Shown here: positions 1 through 5,787 of the stretch, in pieces
Position numbering within the stretch: the stretch's first letter is position 1
Layout: the number at the start of each line of letters is the position of its first letter
Assembly (NCBI GenBank): GCA_046723645.1
Contig: JBKOUY010000136.1
Span: 1 to 5,887, forward strand
From: DASQUK01 sp046723645
Lineage (GTDB): Bacteria > Actinomycetota > Acidimicrobiia > Acidimicrobiales > VFJN01
Direction of reading: 5' to 3'
DNA: 5,887 nt
Position numbers and translations under genes: made by a program
Notes under the pieces: generated by a model
The model's database searches: none
The model's input: the letters and a program-made list of their open reading frames with translations, nothing else
What the model was told of the DNA's origin: nothing

Positions 1-1071
1 GGCGGGGTCGGGATGATGTACACGTCGGGAACGACCGGCCCGCCCAAGGGAGTCGTGGCGACCAAGTACGACACCGGCCCGCTCGGGCTCATCCTGGGCG
101 CCGGCGGGGTGCAGCCGGGCGAGACGATGTACACGCCCCTGCCGCTGTTCCACGGCAACGCCCTCTTGGTGTCGGCGCTCGGCTCGATGATGATCGACGC
201 CAAGCTGGCGCTCGCCGAACGGTTCAGCGCCTCGCGCTTCTTCGACGACTGCCGCCGCTACGACGCCGTCTCGTTCAACACGCTCGGCGGGATGATCTCG
301 ATCCTCCTGAAGCAGCCGCGGCGGCCCGACGACCCCGACAACCCCGTGCGGACGGTCCTATCGGCAGGATGCCCGCCCGATCGGTGGGAGGAGTTCGAGA
401 AGCGGTTCGGCGTGCGCATCGTCGAGTGGTTCGGGATGGTCGACTCGCCCGGTTTCCTCCTCAACGAGGAGGGCCGGGTCGGCTCGATGGGCAAACCGAT
501 CGCGGGGATCGAGTTCCGAGTGGTCGACGACCACGACCAGCCAGTCGGCCCGAACCAGGTAGGCGAGCTCCAGTTCCGCCACCCGCTCGGGCGGATGACC
601 CACTACCACAAGCTGCCCGAGGCCACCGAAGACGCCTACCAGGGCGGCTGGTTCCACACCGGCGACCTGGCCGAGCAGGACGACGATGGCTTCTTCTATT
701 ACCGCGGGCGCAAGAAGGAGGCGATGCGCCGGCTCGGCGAGAACATCTCGGCGTGGGAGATCGAGACGGTCGTCAACTCCCACCCTCACGTCCGGGAGAG
801 CGCCGCCCACGCCGTGCGCTCCGTGCTCGGGGAGGACGAGGTGAAGCTGATCGTCGTCGCCCAGCCGGGCACGAAGCCGACACCGGAGGCGATCCTCGAC
901 TACTGCACCGGCCGGATGGCCCATTACGCGATCCCTCGGTACGTCGAATTCGTCGACCAGCTCCCGAAGACCGGCACCGAGCGCATCCAGTACGCCGCGT
1001 TGAGGGAACGGGGGATCACCTCCGAGACGTGGGATCGGGAGCAGGCCGGGTACAAGGTTTCCAAGGTGTGA
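1..1071 (+). CDS. Acyl-CoA ligase (AMP-binding, CaiC/FadD-like), 5' truncated by the window edge
   Basis: This is the C-terminal 356 residues of an ANL-superfamily acyl-CoA synthetase, which activates a carboxylic acid as an acyl-adenylate and transfers it to CoA. The frame is open from base 1, so the ATG at 13 is internal. About 150 N-terminal residues are missing if the length is typical (about 500). Numbering from base 1, the ATP P-loop (A3) YTSGTTGPPKGV is at residues 7-18. An A5-like segment, WFGMVD, is at 143-148, with Asp148 where Glu is usual. GWFHTGDL has the ribose-binding Asp222, and Arg237 begins the hinge and A8 region RGRKKEAMRRLGEN. The A10 region reads LPKTGTERIQY (321-331), placing Arg328 where the catalytic Lys usually sits. 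The C-terminal WDREQAGYKV matches my memory of actinobacterial crotonobetaine/carnitine-CoA-ligase-like proteins. The thiolase gene follows 18 nt downstream, suggesting an acyl-CoA pathway. The family call is secure; the substrate is unknown. Confidence 0.93.
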   Translation, partial: GGVGMMYTSGTTGPPKGVVATKYDTGPLGLILGAGGVQPGETMYTPLPLFHGNALLVSALGSMMIDAKLALAERFSASRFFDDCRRYDAVSFNTLGGMISILLKQPRRPDDPDNPVRTVLSAGCPPDRWEEFEKRFGVRIVEWFGMVDSPGFLLNEEGRVGSMGKPIAGIEFRVVDDHDQPVGPNQVGELQFRHPLGRMTHYHKLPEATEDAYQGGWFHTGDLAEQDDDGFFYYRGRKKEAMRRLGENISAWEIETVVNSHPHVRESAAHAVRSVLGEDEVKLIVVAQPGTKPTPEAILDYCTGRMAHYAIPRYVEFVDQLPKTGTERIQYAALRERGITSETWDREQAGYKVSKV

Positions 1072-1089
1072 CGCGAGGAGGGTCGGCTG

Positions 1090-2340
1090 ATGCGTGACGT
1101 GCTCGTGGCCGGGGCGGCGATGACGAGGTTTGGCAAGTACATGGACAGCACGATCCGGTCGCTGGCCGAGGAGGCGACCCGCGATGCGCTGGCAGACGCC
1201 AACGCCGAGCCGACCGACGTCGGCATGGCGTTCTTTTCCAACGCCATCGCCGGCATCCTCACCGGCCAGGAAATGATCCGCGGCCAGGTCGCCCTGCGCC
1301 ACACTGGCTTGCTCGGGATCCCGATCGTCAACGTCGAGAACGCGTGCGCCTCGGCGTCGAGCGCCTTCGCCCTCGCCTGCATGGCGGTCGGTTCCGGTGC
1401 GGTCGACGTGGCCTTGGCCGTCGGGGCGGAGAAGATGACCCATCCCGACAAGGCGAGATCCCTCGCCGCCATCGGCACCGCCGTCGACCTGTTGGAGCTC
1501 GAGGAGCTGAAGCAGCGCTTGGAGCCGCCGACGGCGGACGCCGAAGGCGTGCAGGCTTCGCCGATCCCGGCAGGGACCGACGCCGGCGAGGCGGGCGGCA
1601 AGCGCTCGTTCTTCATGGACGTCTACGCCGCCAACACCCGCGCCTACATGCAGCAGAGCGGCGCCCGCATCGAGGACTTCGCCCAGGTGGCGGTGAAGAA
1701 CCACCGCCACGGCGCGCTCAACCCGAAGGCGCAGTACCGCCAGGAGGTCACGCTCGACGAGGTGCTCGCCAGCCGCGAGATCTCGTGGCCCCTCACGCTG
1801 CTGATGTGCTCGCCGATCGGCGACGGCGCCGCCGTCGTCGTGGTGTGCTCCGACGACTACGCCGGCCGTCTCGACGCCGAAACGGTGCGGGTGCGGGCGT
1901 GCGCGCTCGTGTCTGGCACTGACCGCGGCCACGACACGCCGGGCGCGGTGGAGCGGGCCGCGCACCGGGCCTACGAGCAGGCCGGCATCGGCCCCGACCA
2001 GGTCGACGTTGTCGAGCTCCACGACGCGGCTGCTCCCGCCGAGCTGATCACCTACGAGGAGCTCGGTCTGTGTGGGCCCGGCGAGGGCCCGAAGCTGATC
2101 GCCTCGGGCGAGACCGCGCTCGGCGGCCGGGTTCCGGTGAACACCAGCGGCGGCCTGCTGTCGAAGGGGCACCCCATCGGCGCCACGGGTTGCGGGCAGA
2201 TCGTCGAGCTCGTCGATCAGCTCCGCGGGCGGGCCGGCGACCGGCAGGTCGAGGGGGCGAGGGTCGCCCTCGCCGAGAACGGCGGCGGCTTCCTCGGCAC
2301 CGACCCCGCGGCGATGGTGGTCACCATCCTGTCCAAGTAA
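1090..2340 (+). CDS. SCP2-type thiolase family protein (acetyl-CoA acetyltransferase-like)
   Basis: This is a 416-residue thiolase-fold enzyme of the SCP2/lipid-transfer-protein branch, expected to make or break a C-C bond beta to a CoA thioester in the cytoplasm. The nucleophile loop NACASASSAF contains Cys86. The HD motif is at 311-312, NTSGG starts at Asn351, and SKGHPIGATG contains His361. SCP2 thiolases usually carry HDCF, whose Cys is the acid/base; here the motif reads HDAA, with Ala313. The CxG loop of classical thiolases is also changed, reading ENGGG with Asn397. So the nucleophile and oxyanion-hole residues are present, but neither usual second cysteine is. Length is normal. The ATG start is supported by GAGGAGG at 1075-1081, 8 nt upstream. 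It lies 18 nt after the ligase and 28 nt before the nitroreductase, probably in one operon. It could be a thiolase with another base, a retro-aldolase like Ltp2, or a condensing enzyme. No DUF35/OB-fold partner is visible. Confidence 0.92.
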   Translation: MRDVLVAGAAMTRFGKYMDSTIRSLAEEATRDALADANAEPTDVGMAFFSNAIAGILTGQEMIRGQVALRHTGLLGIPIVNVENACASASSAFALACMAVGSGAVDVALAVGAEKMTHPDKARSLAAIGTAVDLLELEELKQRLEPPTADAEGVQASPIPAGTDAGEAGGKRSFFMDVYAANTRAYMQQSGARIEDFAQVAVKNHRHGALNPKAQYRQEVTLDEVLASREISWPLTLLMCSPIGDGAAVVVVCSDDYAGRLDAETVRVRACALVSGTDRGHDTPGAVERAAHRAYEQAGIGPDQVDVVELHDAAAPAELITYEELGLCGPGEGPKLIASGETALGGRVPVNTSGGLLSKGHPIGATGCGQIVELVDQLRGRAGDRQVEGARVALAENGGGFLGTDPAAMVVTILSK

Positions 2341-2368
2341 CACGACCGAGTAGAAGCGAGGGGCACGC

Positions 2369-3154
2369 ATGGAGTTCAAACGAGTGGTCGGCACCCGGCG
2401 CAGCATCCGCTGGTTCAAGCCGTGGAAACCCGTCGAGCGTGCGAAGATCCAGGTCATCCTGGAGGCGGCGAACCGAGCATCTCGCTCGATCAACGCCGAC
2501 TATCCGCGCGCCCTCGTGCTCAACCGCGACGAGTTGAAGCCCGAGATCCTCGACACGCTGCGCAACCCGACGACGAATGTCGACCTCGACCTGGCCCCGA
2601 CATTCATCTTCTGGTACTTCGACGCCAACTACATCCAGGGGGCGCAGGCGCGGCTCAAGGAGCTTGTGCAGCAGCACGCGCTACCGCCGGCTCACGGCTG
2701 GTCCGAGGCCTACGTCGATGACGTCGTCTACGCCCAGGTCCTCGGTCCGATCTCCCAGGACCAGGCGGCCGTGCTGTTCATGGGCGCGGTCGAGACCGGC
2801 ATCGCCATCTGCAACGCCCTCAACGCGGCCGTCGACGAGGGCCTCGGCACCTGCCTGCACGCGTTCACCGCCGCCGACACGATCAAGGAGCAGTTCAACG
2901 TGCCCGACAGCTGGGTGCCGGTGTGGCTGCAGGAGGTCGGCTACCCGCTCGAGGAGCGTGAGGCAGGCGGGCAGCGCCCCCGCCGACCGCTGGGCACGAT
3001 GTTCTTCGAGGGCAGCTGCGACCAGCCGTTTGAGGAGGACCCCGAGGTCACCGCATACCTCAAGCGCGAGGGGATGATCCAGGCGCCCGGACCGTTCCCC
3101 TACCGAGAACAGGAGGTGCGCATGATGGCGAGGATGTTCGGGCTGCCCGAGTAG
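2369..3154 (+). CDS. Nitroreductase-fold (FMN-type) oxidoreductase, divergent
   Basis: This 261-residue protein looks like a nitroreductase-family flavoprotein, a group of mostly dimeric FMN enzymes that use NAD(P)H. The N-terminal phosphate-binding motif is present as TRRSIRWF (9-16), followed by the helix VILEAANRAS. The usual APSxxNxQPW segment is replaced by RASRSINADYPRALVL. The central helix GAVETGIAICNALNAAVDEGLGTCLHAF corresponds to the family's LAAxxxGLG region, and the strand WLQEVGYPLEE matches the typical GYP ending. Residues roughly 60-125 form an insertion rich in aromatic and charged residues that I do not recognise. The tail after GTMFFEG, about 45 residues, is long for the family. 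ATG is preceded by GAGGGG at 2358-2363, 5 nt upstream. Sitting between an SCP2 thiolase and a small DNA-binding-like gene, it may carry out a redox step on an acyl-CoA intermediate; that role is inferred. Fold call is fairly sure; substrate unknown. Confidence 0.85.
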   Translation: MEFKRVVGTRRSIRWFKPWKPVERAKIQVILEAANRASRSINADYPRALVLNRDELKPEILDTLRNPTTNVDLDLAPTFIFWYFDANYIQGAQARLKELVQQHALPPAHGWSEAYVDDVVYAQVLGPISQDQAAVLFMGAVETGIAICNALNAAVDEGLGTCLHAFTAADTIKEQFNVPDSWVPVWLQEVGYPLEEREAGGQRPRRPLGTMFFEGSCDQPFEEDPEVTAYLKREGMIQAPGPFPYREQEVRMMARMFGLPE

Positions 3155-3161
3155 CTGCATC

Positions 3162-3488
3162 GTGACCACTTCCCAGCTGCGGGACTCGCCTGCGGTCCAG
3201 CGGTGGCTCCAAAGGGCGGGTCACCAAGATCGCCTCCTCGAGGATCTTGCCGATTTCTGTCGCTACTGCGACTCGACCCCTGAGCAGCTCGTCGCGAGCT
3301 GCCTGCGCCAGACCGCTGCCGGCACTGCGATCAGCACCAAGGGCCGGCGCCGGATGGAGGAGACGATCGAGTCCTATGTCGCCGAACGCGGTCTGACAGG
3401 ACGGGACGCGATCGTCGTCGGCAACCGCATCCGCGGCTTCCTCGTCCACAACGGGGTGTTCATCCAAGGCCGGGCGGCGATCACCTGA
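3162..3488 (+). CDS. Small protein resembling an isolated SAM-like N-terminal domain of tyrosine recombinases
   Basis: This 108-residue protein starts with GTG 7 nt after the nitroreductase stop, so it is probably translated by coupling; no strong Shine-Dalgarno sequence is visible. It is predicted to be all helical. Residues 24-44 (RLLEDLADFCRYCDSTPEQLV) and 70-101 (ESYVAERGL ... VVGNRIRGFLVHNGVFI) resemble, from memory, the core-binding domain of archaeal and bacterial XerD-type integrases. Those have a 'Y-x-x-x-L-x-x-F-C-x-x-x-x-x-x-P-x-x-L' helix pair followed by a helix ending 'SFFRHNGI'. No catalytic domain follows: the frame stops at 3488 and the opposite strand is soon occupied by the GTPase gene. 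It therefore lacks the R-H-R-Y active site and cannot recombine DNA alone. It may be a domesticated DNA-binding protein, an integrase remnant, or an unrelated helical protein. The gene call is good; the domain call is tentative. Confidence 0.7.
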   Translation: MTTSQLRDSPAVQRWLQRAGHQDRLLEDLADFCRYCDSTPEQLVASCLRQTAAGTAISTKGRRRMEETIESYVAERGLTGRDAIVVGNRIRGFLVHNGVFIQGRAAIT

Positions 3489-3581
3489 TATCCGCGGTGG
3501 CGCCGGCGTTGTTCAGGCGCTCGCTGGGTCCTCACTGAGGCTCTGGCCGACGGTGTGGTACAGCTCGGCGAACGCGACGCA
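3489..3581. other. Convergent intergenic gap without a clear terminator
   Basis: This 93-nt gap separates the 3' ends of the + strand operon and the - strand GTPase gene. The only inverted repeats seen are CCTC-ACT-GAGG at 3530-3540 (4 bp) and GCCGA/TCGGC at 3546-3550 and 3565-3569 (5 bp, 14-nt loop). Neither has a T-tract in either direction, so no intrinsic terminator is called. Confidence 0.5.
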
Positions 3582-4595
3582 TCAGCCGTGGAGCTCGAGG
3601 ATGTCGCCGTCCTCCACGGGGTAGTCCCGGCCGATCTGCCGTCCTTCGATCCCGTCACGCCACAGGCGGGCATAGCGAAGCCCTTCTGCAAGCTCCTTGT
3701 GAACGAGTTCGGCGACGTCGTGCACCGTCTGTTCTCGTCGGACGACGAACGGTCGGGTCAGGTCGGGCGGGCGCCCGGGCACCTTGGTGTAGACCCGAAC
3801 CACGTCGAGGCGCTGGAACAGGAACGGTCCGATCTGGTCGAGACCCTCGCCGCTGACGACTGAGACGACGATCGCCGAGTACCCGAAACCGGTCAACTCC
3901 TGGAAGGCGGCGAGCTCCTCGTTGACCCCCGGGATCTGGTCGGCCTTGGTGGCCACCACCAGCGTCGGCAGGCGCATGGCGAAGGGGTCCTCGTCCGCCC
4001 CGCGAAGTGCCTCCCACGAGCCGACAAGCGTCATCTGTCGGGCAGCGAGCAGCTCGTGCAGCTCGACGGTCTGCTCGACGCACGCGGGTTCACCGAGATC
4101 GACTACCAGGAGACACCCATCGGCGGGTTGCAATGCGTTGGCGAGCCAGGGCACAGGGTGCTGCGTCGAGACCGGGGGGAGGTCGATCAGCTGGAAGGCG
4201 ATGTCCTCGAAGCACAGCATGCCCGGCTGCGGGAACTGGGTGGTGAATGGGTATGGCTCCACATCGGCGTGCGAGCCGGTGAGCCGGGCATGCAAAGCCG
4301 ACTTCCCCGAATTCGGTGGACCGAGCAGCGCCACCTGGCCAGCACCCTCCCGGCGTACCACGGTCGGTGGCCCCGTCCTGGCACCGCCCTTGCGGGGCGC
4401 GGCGAGCTCCTGGGTGAGGTCCTTGATGCGGGCCTTGATGTCGCCCCGGAGATGGTCGGTGCCCTTGTGCTTCGGGATCGTGCGGAGCATCTCCCGCAAC
4501 CAGGCGAGCCGGTCCTCGGGAGTGCGGGCCTGCCGGTACTCAGCCTCGGCGGCCTTGTATTCGGGCGTGAGATTCGCCGGCATCTCCGGCACCAC
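3582..4595 (-). CDS. DRG/Obg-like GTPase with C-terminal TGS domain
   Basis: This is a 337-residue GTP-binding protein of the OBG-HflX/DRG group, translation-associated P-loop GTPases. Residues 5-66 form a charged helical N-terminal region, including MPANLTPEY and IPKHKGTDHLR. G1 is GPPNSGKS (92-99). The G2 region is YPFTTQFPQPGM with Thr118-Thr119. G3 is DLPP (138-141), which replaces DxxG and is, as I recall, usual for this subgroup. G4 is TKAD (216-219) rather than NKxD. G5 lies near VSGEGL (247-252). A TGS domain (about 265-337, from RVYTKVPGR to EDGDILELHG) ends the protein, which suggests RNA or ribosome contact. The start is a choice: GTG at 4595 has AGGGG (4602-4606) 6 nt upstream, GTG at 4592 is next, and ATG at 4583 gives the familiar MPANLTPEY start but has no properly spaced Shine-Dalgarno. 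I favour 4595. The gene converges on the operon and diverges from the SixA-like gene. Confidence 0.93.
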   Translation of the reverse strand: MVPEMPANLTPEYKAAEAEYRQARTPEDRLAWLREMLRTIPKHKGTDHLRGDIKARIKDLTQELAAPRKGGARTGPPTVVRREGAGQVALLGPPNSGKSALHARLTGSHADVEPYPFTTQFPQPGMLCFEDIAFQLIDLPPVSTQHPVPWLANALQPADGCLLVVDLGEPACVEQTVELHELLAARQMTLVGSWEALRGADEDPFAMRLPTLVVATKADQIPGVNEELAAFQELTGFGYSAIVVSVVSGEGLDQIGPFLFQRLDVVRVYTKVPGRPPDLTRPFVVRREQTVHDVAELVHKELAEGLRYARLWRDGIEGRQIGRDYPVEDGDILELHG

Positions 4596-4601
4596 GGTAG
4601 G

Positions 4602-4625
4602 CCCCTGCCCAGCGAGACGCAGGGG
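4602..4625 (-). promoter_or_regulatory. Inverted repeat overlapping the GTPase Shine-Dalgarno (possible sequestering hairpin or operator)
   Basis: A perfect 7-bp inverted repeat, CCCCTGC at 4602-4608 and GCAGGGG at 4619-4625, is separated by 10 nt. In the minus-strand transcript the downstream arm, GCAGGGG, contains the AGGGG ribosome binding site of the GTPase, 6 nt before its GTG. The hairpin would mask that site. No U-tract follows, so it is not a terminator. As DNA it could also be a dimeric repressor operator. The repeat is seen directly; its function is inferred. Confidence 0.4.
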
Positions 4626-4861
4626 TGATGACTCGGCCAGGACACGTGGCCATCGGCATGCCGCTGCGCCGGGTCTGCACCAGAGCTACCGCTCTGTCCA
4701 GGCGGCGCGCGATCCCGGCGCCGCGACGCGCCTGTAGGAGAACGGCGCCTCCTGGTTGAGGCCCCGTTGGACCCCGCTGGCGCGGCCACGCCGGCGGACT
4801 CGAGCCGTTGCTGCAGCGCGTTGCCCGAGATCCGCTTGCGGGCCGCCGTGCGGCTCATCGT

Positions 4862-4875
4862 CGGGGCCGGCCCCG
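4862..4875. repeat. 14-bp perfect palindrome
   Basis: CGGGGCCGGCCCCG is its own reverse complement and lies about 94 nt upstream of the SixA-like start, between divergent genes. It could be an operator half-site pair or a short hairpin (5-bp stem, CCGG loop). Such palindromes arise fairly easily by chance in DNA this GC-rich, so no function is claimed. Confidence 0.35.
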
Positions 4876-4956
4876 GCAAGAACCGAGAGTTGTTGCTGCC
4901 CTCCGCCCGAGTTGGTCGGGCGTGAGCGGGGTGCGACAGTGACCCCCAGGCGGAGT

Positions 4957-4963
4957 GAGGAGG
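4957..4963 (+). promoter_or_regulatory. Ribosome binding site fixing the SixA-like start
   Basis: GAGGAGG lies 5 nt before the GTG at 4969. It selects that GTG over in-frame upstream starts as far as 4756, whose extra sequence is rich in Arg, Pro and Cys and does not look like protein. Confidence 0.8.
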
Positions 4964-4968
4964 TCGGC

Positions 4969-5424
4969 GTGCGGCTGTATCTGGTCCAGCACGGAGAGGC
5001 CAAGAGTGAGGAGGAAGATCCCGAGCGACCGCTCACCGATCGCGGTGCCAGCGATGTGCGACGCGTGGTTCGCCAAGCCACGGGGTCTGGCAGCGTCACC
5101 GTGGAGCGGATCGTCCATTCCGGCAAGACACGAGCGCGGCAAACCGCCGCGGCCTGGGGTGAGGTGCTCGACGTCCCTGTCGAGGAGGCCGACGGCCTGG
5201 CGCCGCGCGACGACCCGGCGATCTGGGCGACGCGTGTCACCGCCCAGGCGGGAGACCTGATGCTCGTCGCCCACCTGCCGCATCTGGCGAAGCTCGCCGG
5301 ACTCCTGCTGGCAGGAGACTCTGACCGCCCGATCATCGGCTTCCGGCAGGGTGGCCTCGTCAGTCTGGAGGATGGCCCAGCCGGGTGGTCGGTATGGCTC
5401 ATCCTGCCGCCAGCAGCCGCCTGA
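4969..5424 (+). CDS. SixA-type phosphohistidine phosphatase (histidine phosphatase superfamily)
   Basis: This 151-residue protein matches the short SixA branch of the histidine phosphatase (phosphoglycerate mutase-like) superfamily, which removes phosphate from phosphohistidine or small molecules through a His intermediate. The N-terminal catalytic motif is LVQHGEAKS (5-13) with nucleophile His8. Gln7 replaces the Arg of the canonical RHG; I recall LVQHGEAKS in other bacterial SixA-like proteins, so it is probably a subfamily feature. SGKTRARQTA (51-60) supplies the second pocket Arg, probably Arg55. The second catalytic His is in LMLVAHLPHL (His102). Length agrees with SixA (about 150-160 residues), and there is no signal peptide. 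GTG is chosen because of GAGGAGG 5 nt upstream and because the conserved first strand (MRLYLVQHG) begins there. The gene diverges from the TGS GTPase and converges on the CMD-like gene 36 nt away. The natural substrate is not shown. Confidence 0.93.
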   Translation: MRLYLVQHGEAKSEEEDPERPLTDRGASDVRRVVRQATGSGSVTVERIVHSGKTRARQTAAAWGEVLDVPVEEADGLAPRDDPAIWATRVTAQAGDLMLVAHLPHLAKLAGLLLAGDSDRPIIGFRQGGLVSLEDGPAGWSVWLILPPAAA

Positions 5425-5426
5425 TC

Positions 5427-5444
5427 CCTGGCGTCAAGGCCAGG
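5427..5444. terminator. Possible weak bidirectional terminator hairpin
   Basis: CCTGGC (5427-5432) and GCCAGG (5439-5444) form a 6-bp GC-rich stem with a 6-nt loop. It begins 3 nt after the SixA-like stop, inside the 36-nt convergent gap. Its position suits termination from both sides, but neither strand has a T-tract, so it is at best a tail-less hairpin. Confidence 0.35.
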
Positions 5445-5460
5445 TACTCGGGCGCACTCG

Positions 5461-5781
5461 TCAGGTGTCCGGGCCGAGCGTCTCCTCGATCCAGCCGAGC
5501 GCCGCCACCGCAGCCGGGAAGCCCCGAGTGGTGATCGCGAGCACGGCGGCGTGACGGATCTCATCGGGCGCGACGCCAGCATCGAGGGCCTTGCGGGCGT
5601 TCGACCGCACTGCTCCCTCGGCGAGAGCGCCAATCGCAATCCCCAGCCGCACGAGCCGGCACGACCGGTCGTCGAGCGGGCCGGCACCGTCTGACACGCG
5701 AGCGAGCTGGTCCAAGGCCCCCGCTACCTCCGGGTACTGCTCGCGGACGCGCATGTAGATGGCTGGCAAATAGTCGCTCAC
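5461..5781 (-). CDS. Carboxymuconolactone decarboxylase-family (AhpD-fold) protein without the redox cysteines
   Basis: This 106-residue protein resembles the CMD/AhpD-like fold, a small helical family that includes decarboxylases and alkylhydroperoxidases. The core runs YPEVAGALDQL (16-26), the helix LVRLGIAIGALAEGAVRSNARKALDAG (43-69), then APDEIRHAAVLAITTRGFPAAVAAL (71-95). Peroxidase members carry CxxC and a nearby His before the RKAL-like helix. Here that stretch reads AEGAVRSNARKAL: Ala and Gly/Ala replace the cysteines, and Asn61 replaces the His. Glu55 is retained. I recall related proteins with EGAxxSH at this place, so loss of Cys is shared with relatives, but loss of the His may be particular. 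AhpD-type peroxidase activity is therefore unlikely. The GTG start at 5781 has no Shine-Dalgarno, but a -10-like TATCGT lies 6 nt upstream, suggesting a leaderless transcript. ATG at 5754 would cut the first helix. Function unknown. Confidence 0.85.
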   Translation of the reverse strand: MSDYLPAIYMRVREQYPEVAGALDQLARVSDGAGPLDDRSCRLVRLGIAIGALAEGAVRSNARKALDAGVAPDEIRHAAVLAITTRGFPAAVAALGWIEETLGPDT

Positions 5782-5787
5782 GCTTCG

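Larger units (their letters stand above)
4596..4968. other. Divergent intergenic region without a confident gene
   Basis: This 373-nt stretch separates the divergent GTPase and SixA-like genes, so it should hold both promoters. No TTGACA/TATAAT-like pair stands out on either strand. Visible structures are the 7-bp inverted repeat at 4602-4625, a CAGAGC-TACC-GCTCTG hairpin (4681-4696) and the 14-bp palindrome at 4862-4875. Around 4686-4860 third positions are mostly G/C in one minus-strand phase, which starts at ATG 4859 with MSRTAARKRISGNALQQRLE, and then in a second phase that ends in TAG at 4686. This could be a small or broken gene, but the mirrored plus-strand phase shows the same bias, so it is not called. 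Confidence 0.5.

Noticed and set aside
358..2493. A 711-codon open frame on the minus strand, antisense to the ligase, the thiolase and the start of the nitroreductase gene
   Set aside because: High-GC coding DNA commonly leaves the mirrored frame free of stops. Its product is low-complexity Arg/Ala/Gly/Val/Asp sequence without domains, and the sense strand has clear families with catalytic motifs.
3530..3540. CCTCACTGAGG as a terminator between the convergent genes
   Set aside because: Only 4 bp can pair with a 3-nt loop and there is no T-tract.
4681..4696. CAGAGC-TACC-GCTCTG hairpin, looking at first like a tRNA fragment or a terminator
   Set aside because: The loop is 4 nt rather than a 7-nt anticodon loop, there is no T-arm or acceptor stem around it, and no T-tract follows.
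3922..4737. A 271-codon plus-strand frame opposite the GTPase gene
   Set aside because: It is antisense to the G1-G4 motifs of a clear GTPase, and its translation has no family features.
4756..4968. N-terminal extension of the SixA-like protein to an upstream start
   Set aside because: The extension is Arg/Pro/Cys-rich and unlike the family, while GTG 4969 has a strong GAGGAGG at 5 nt and begins exactly at the conserved first strand.
4686..5687. A 333-codon minus-strand frame across the SixA-like gene
   Set aside because: It is rich in Ser, Arg and Pro with no recognisable domain, and overlaps the well-supported SixA-like and CMD-like genes.
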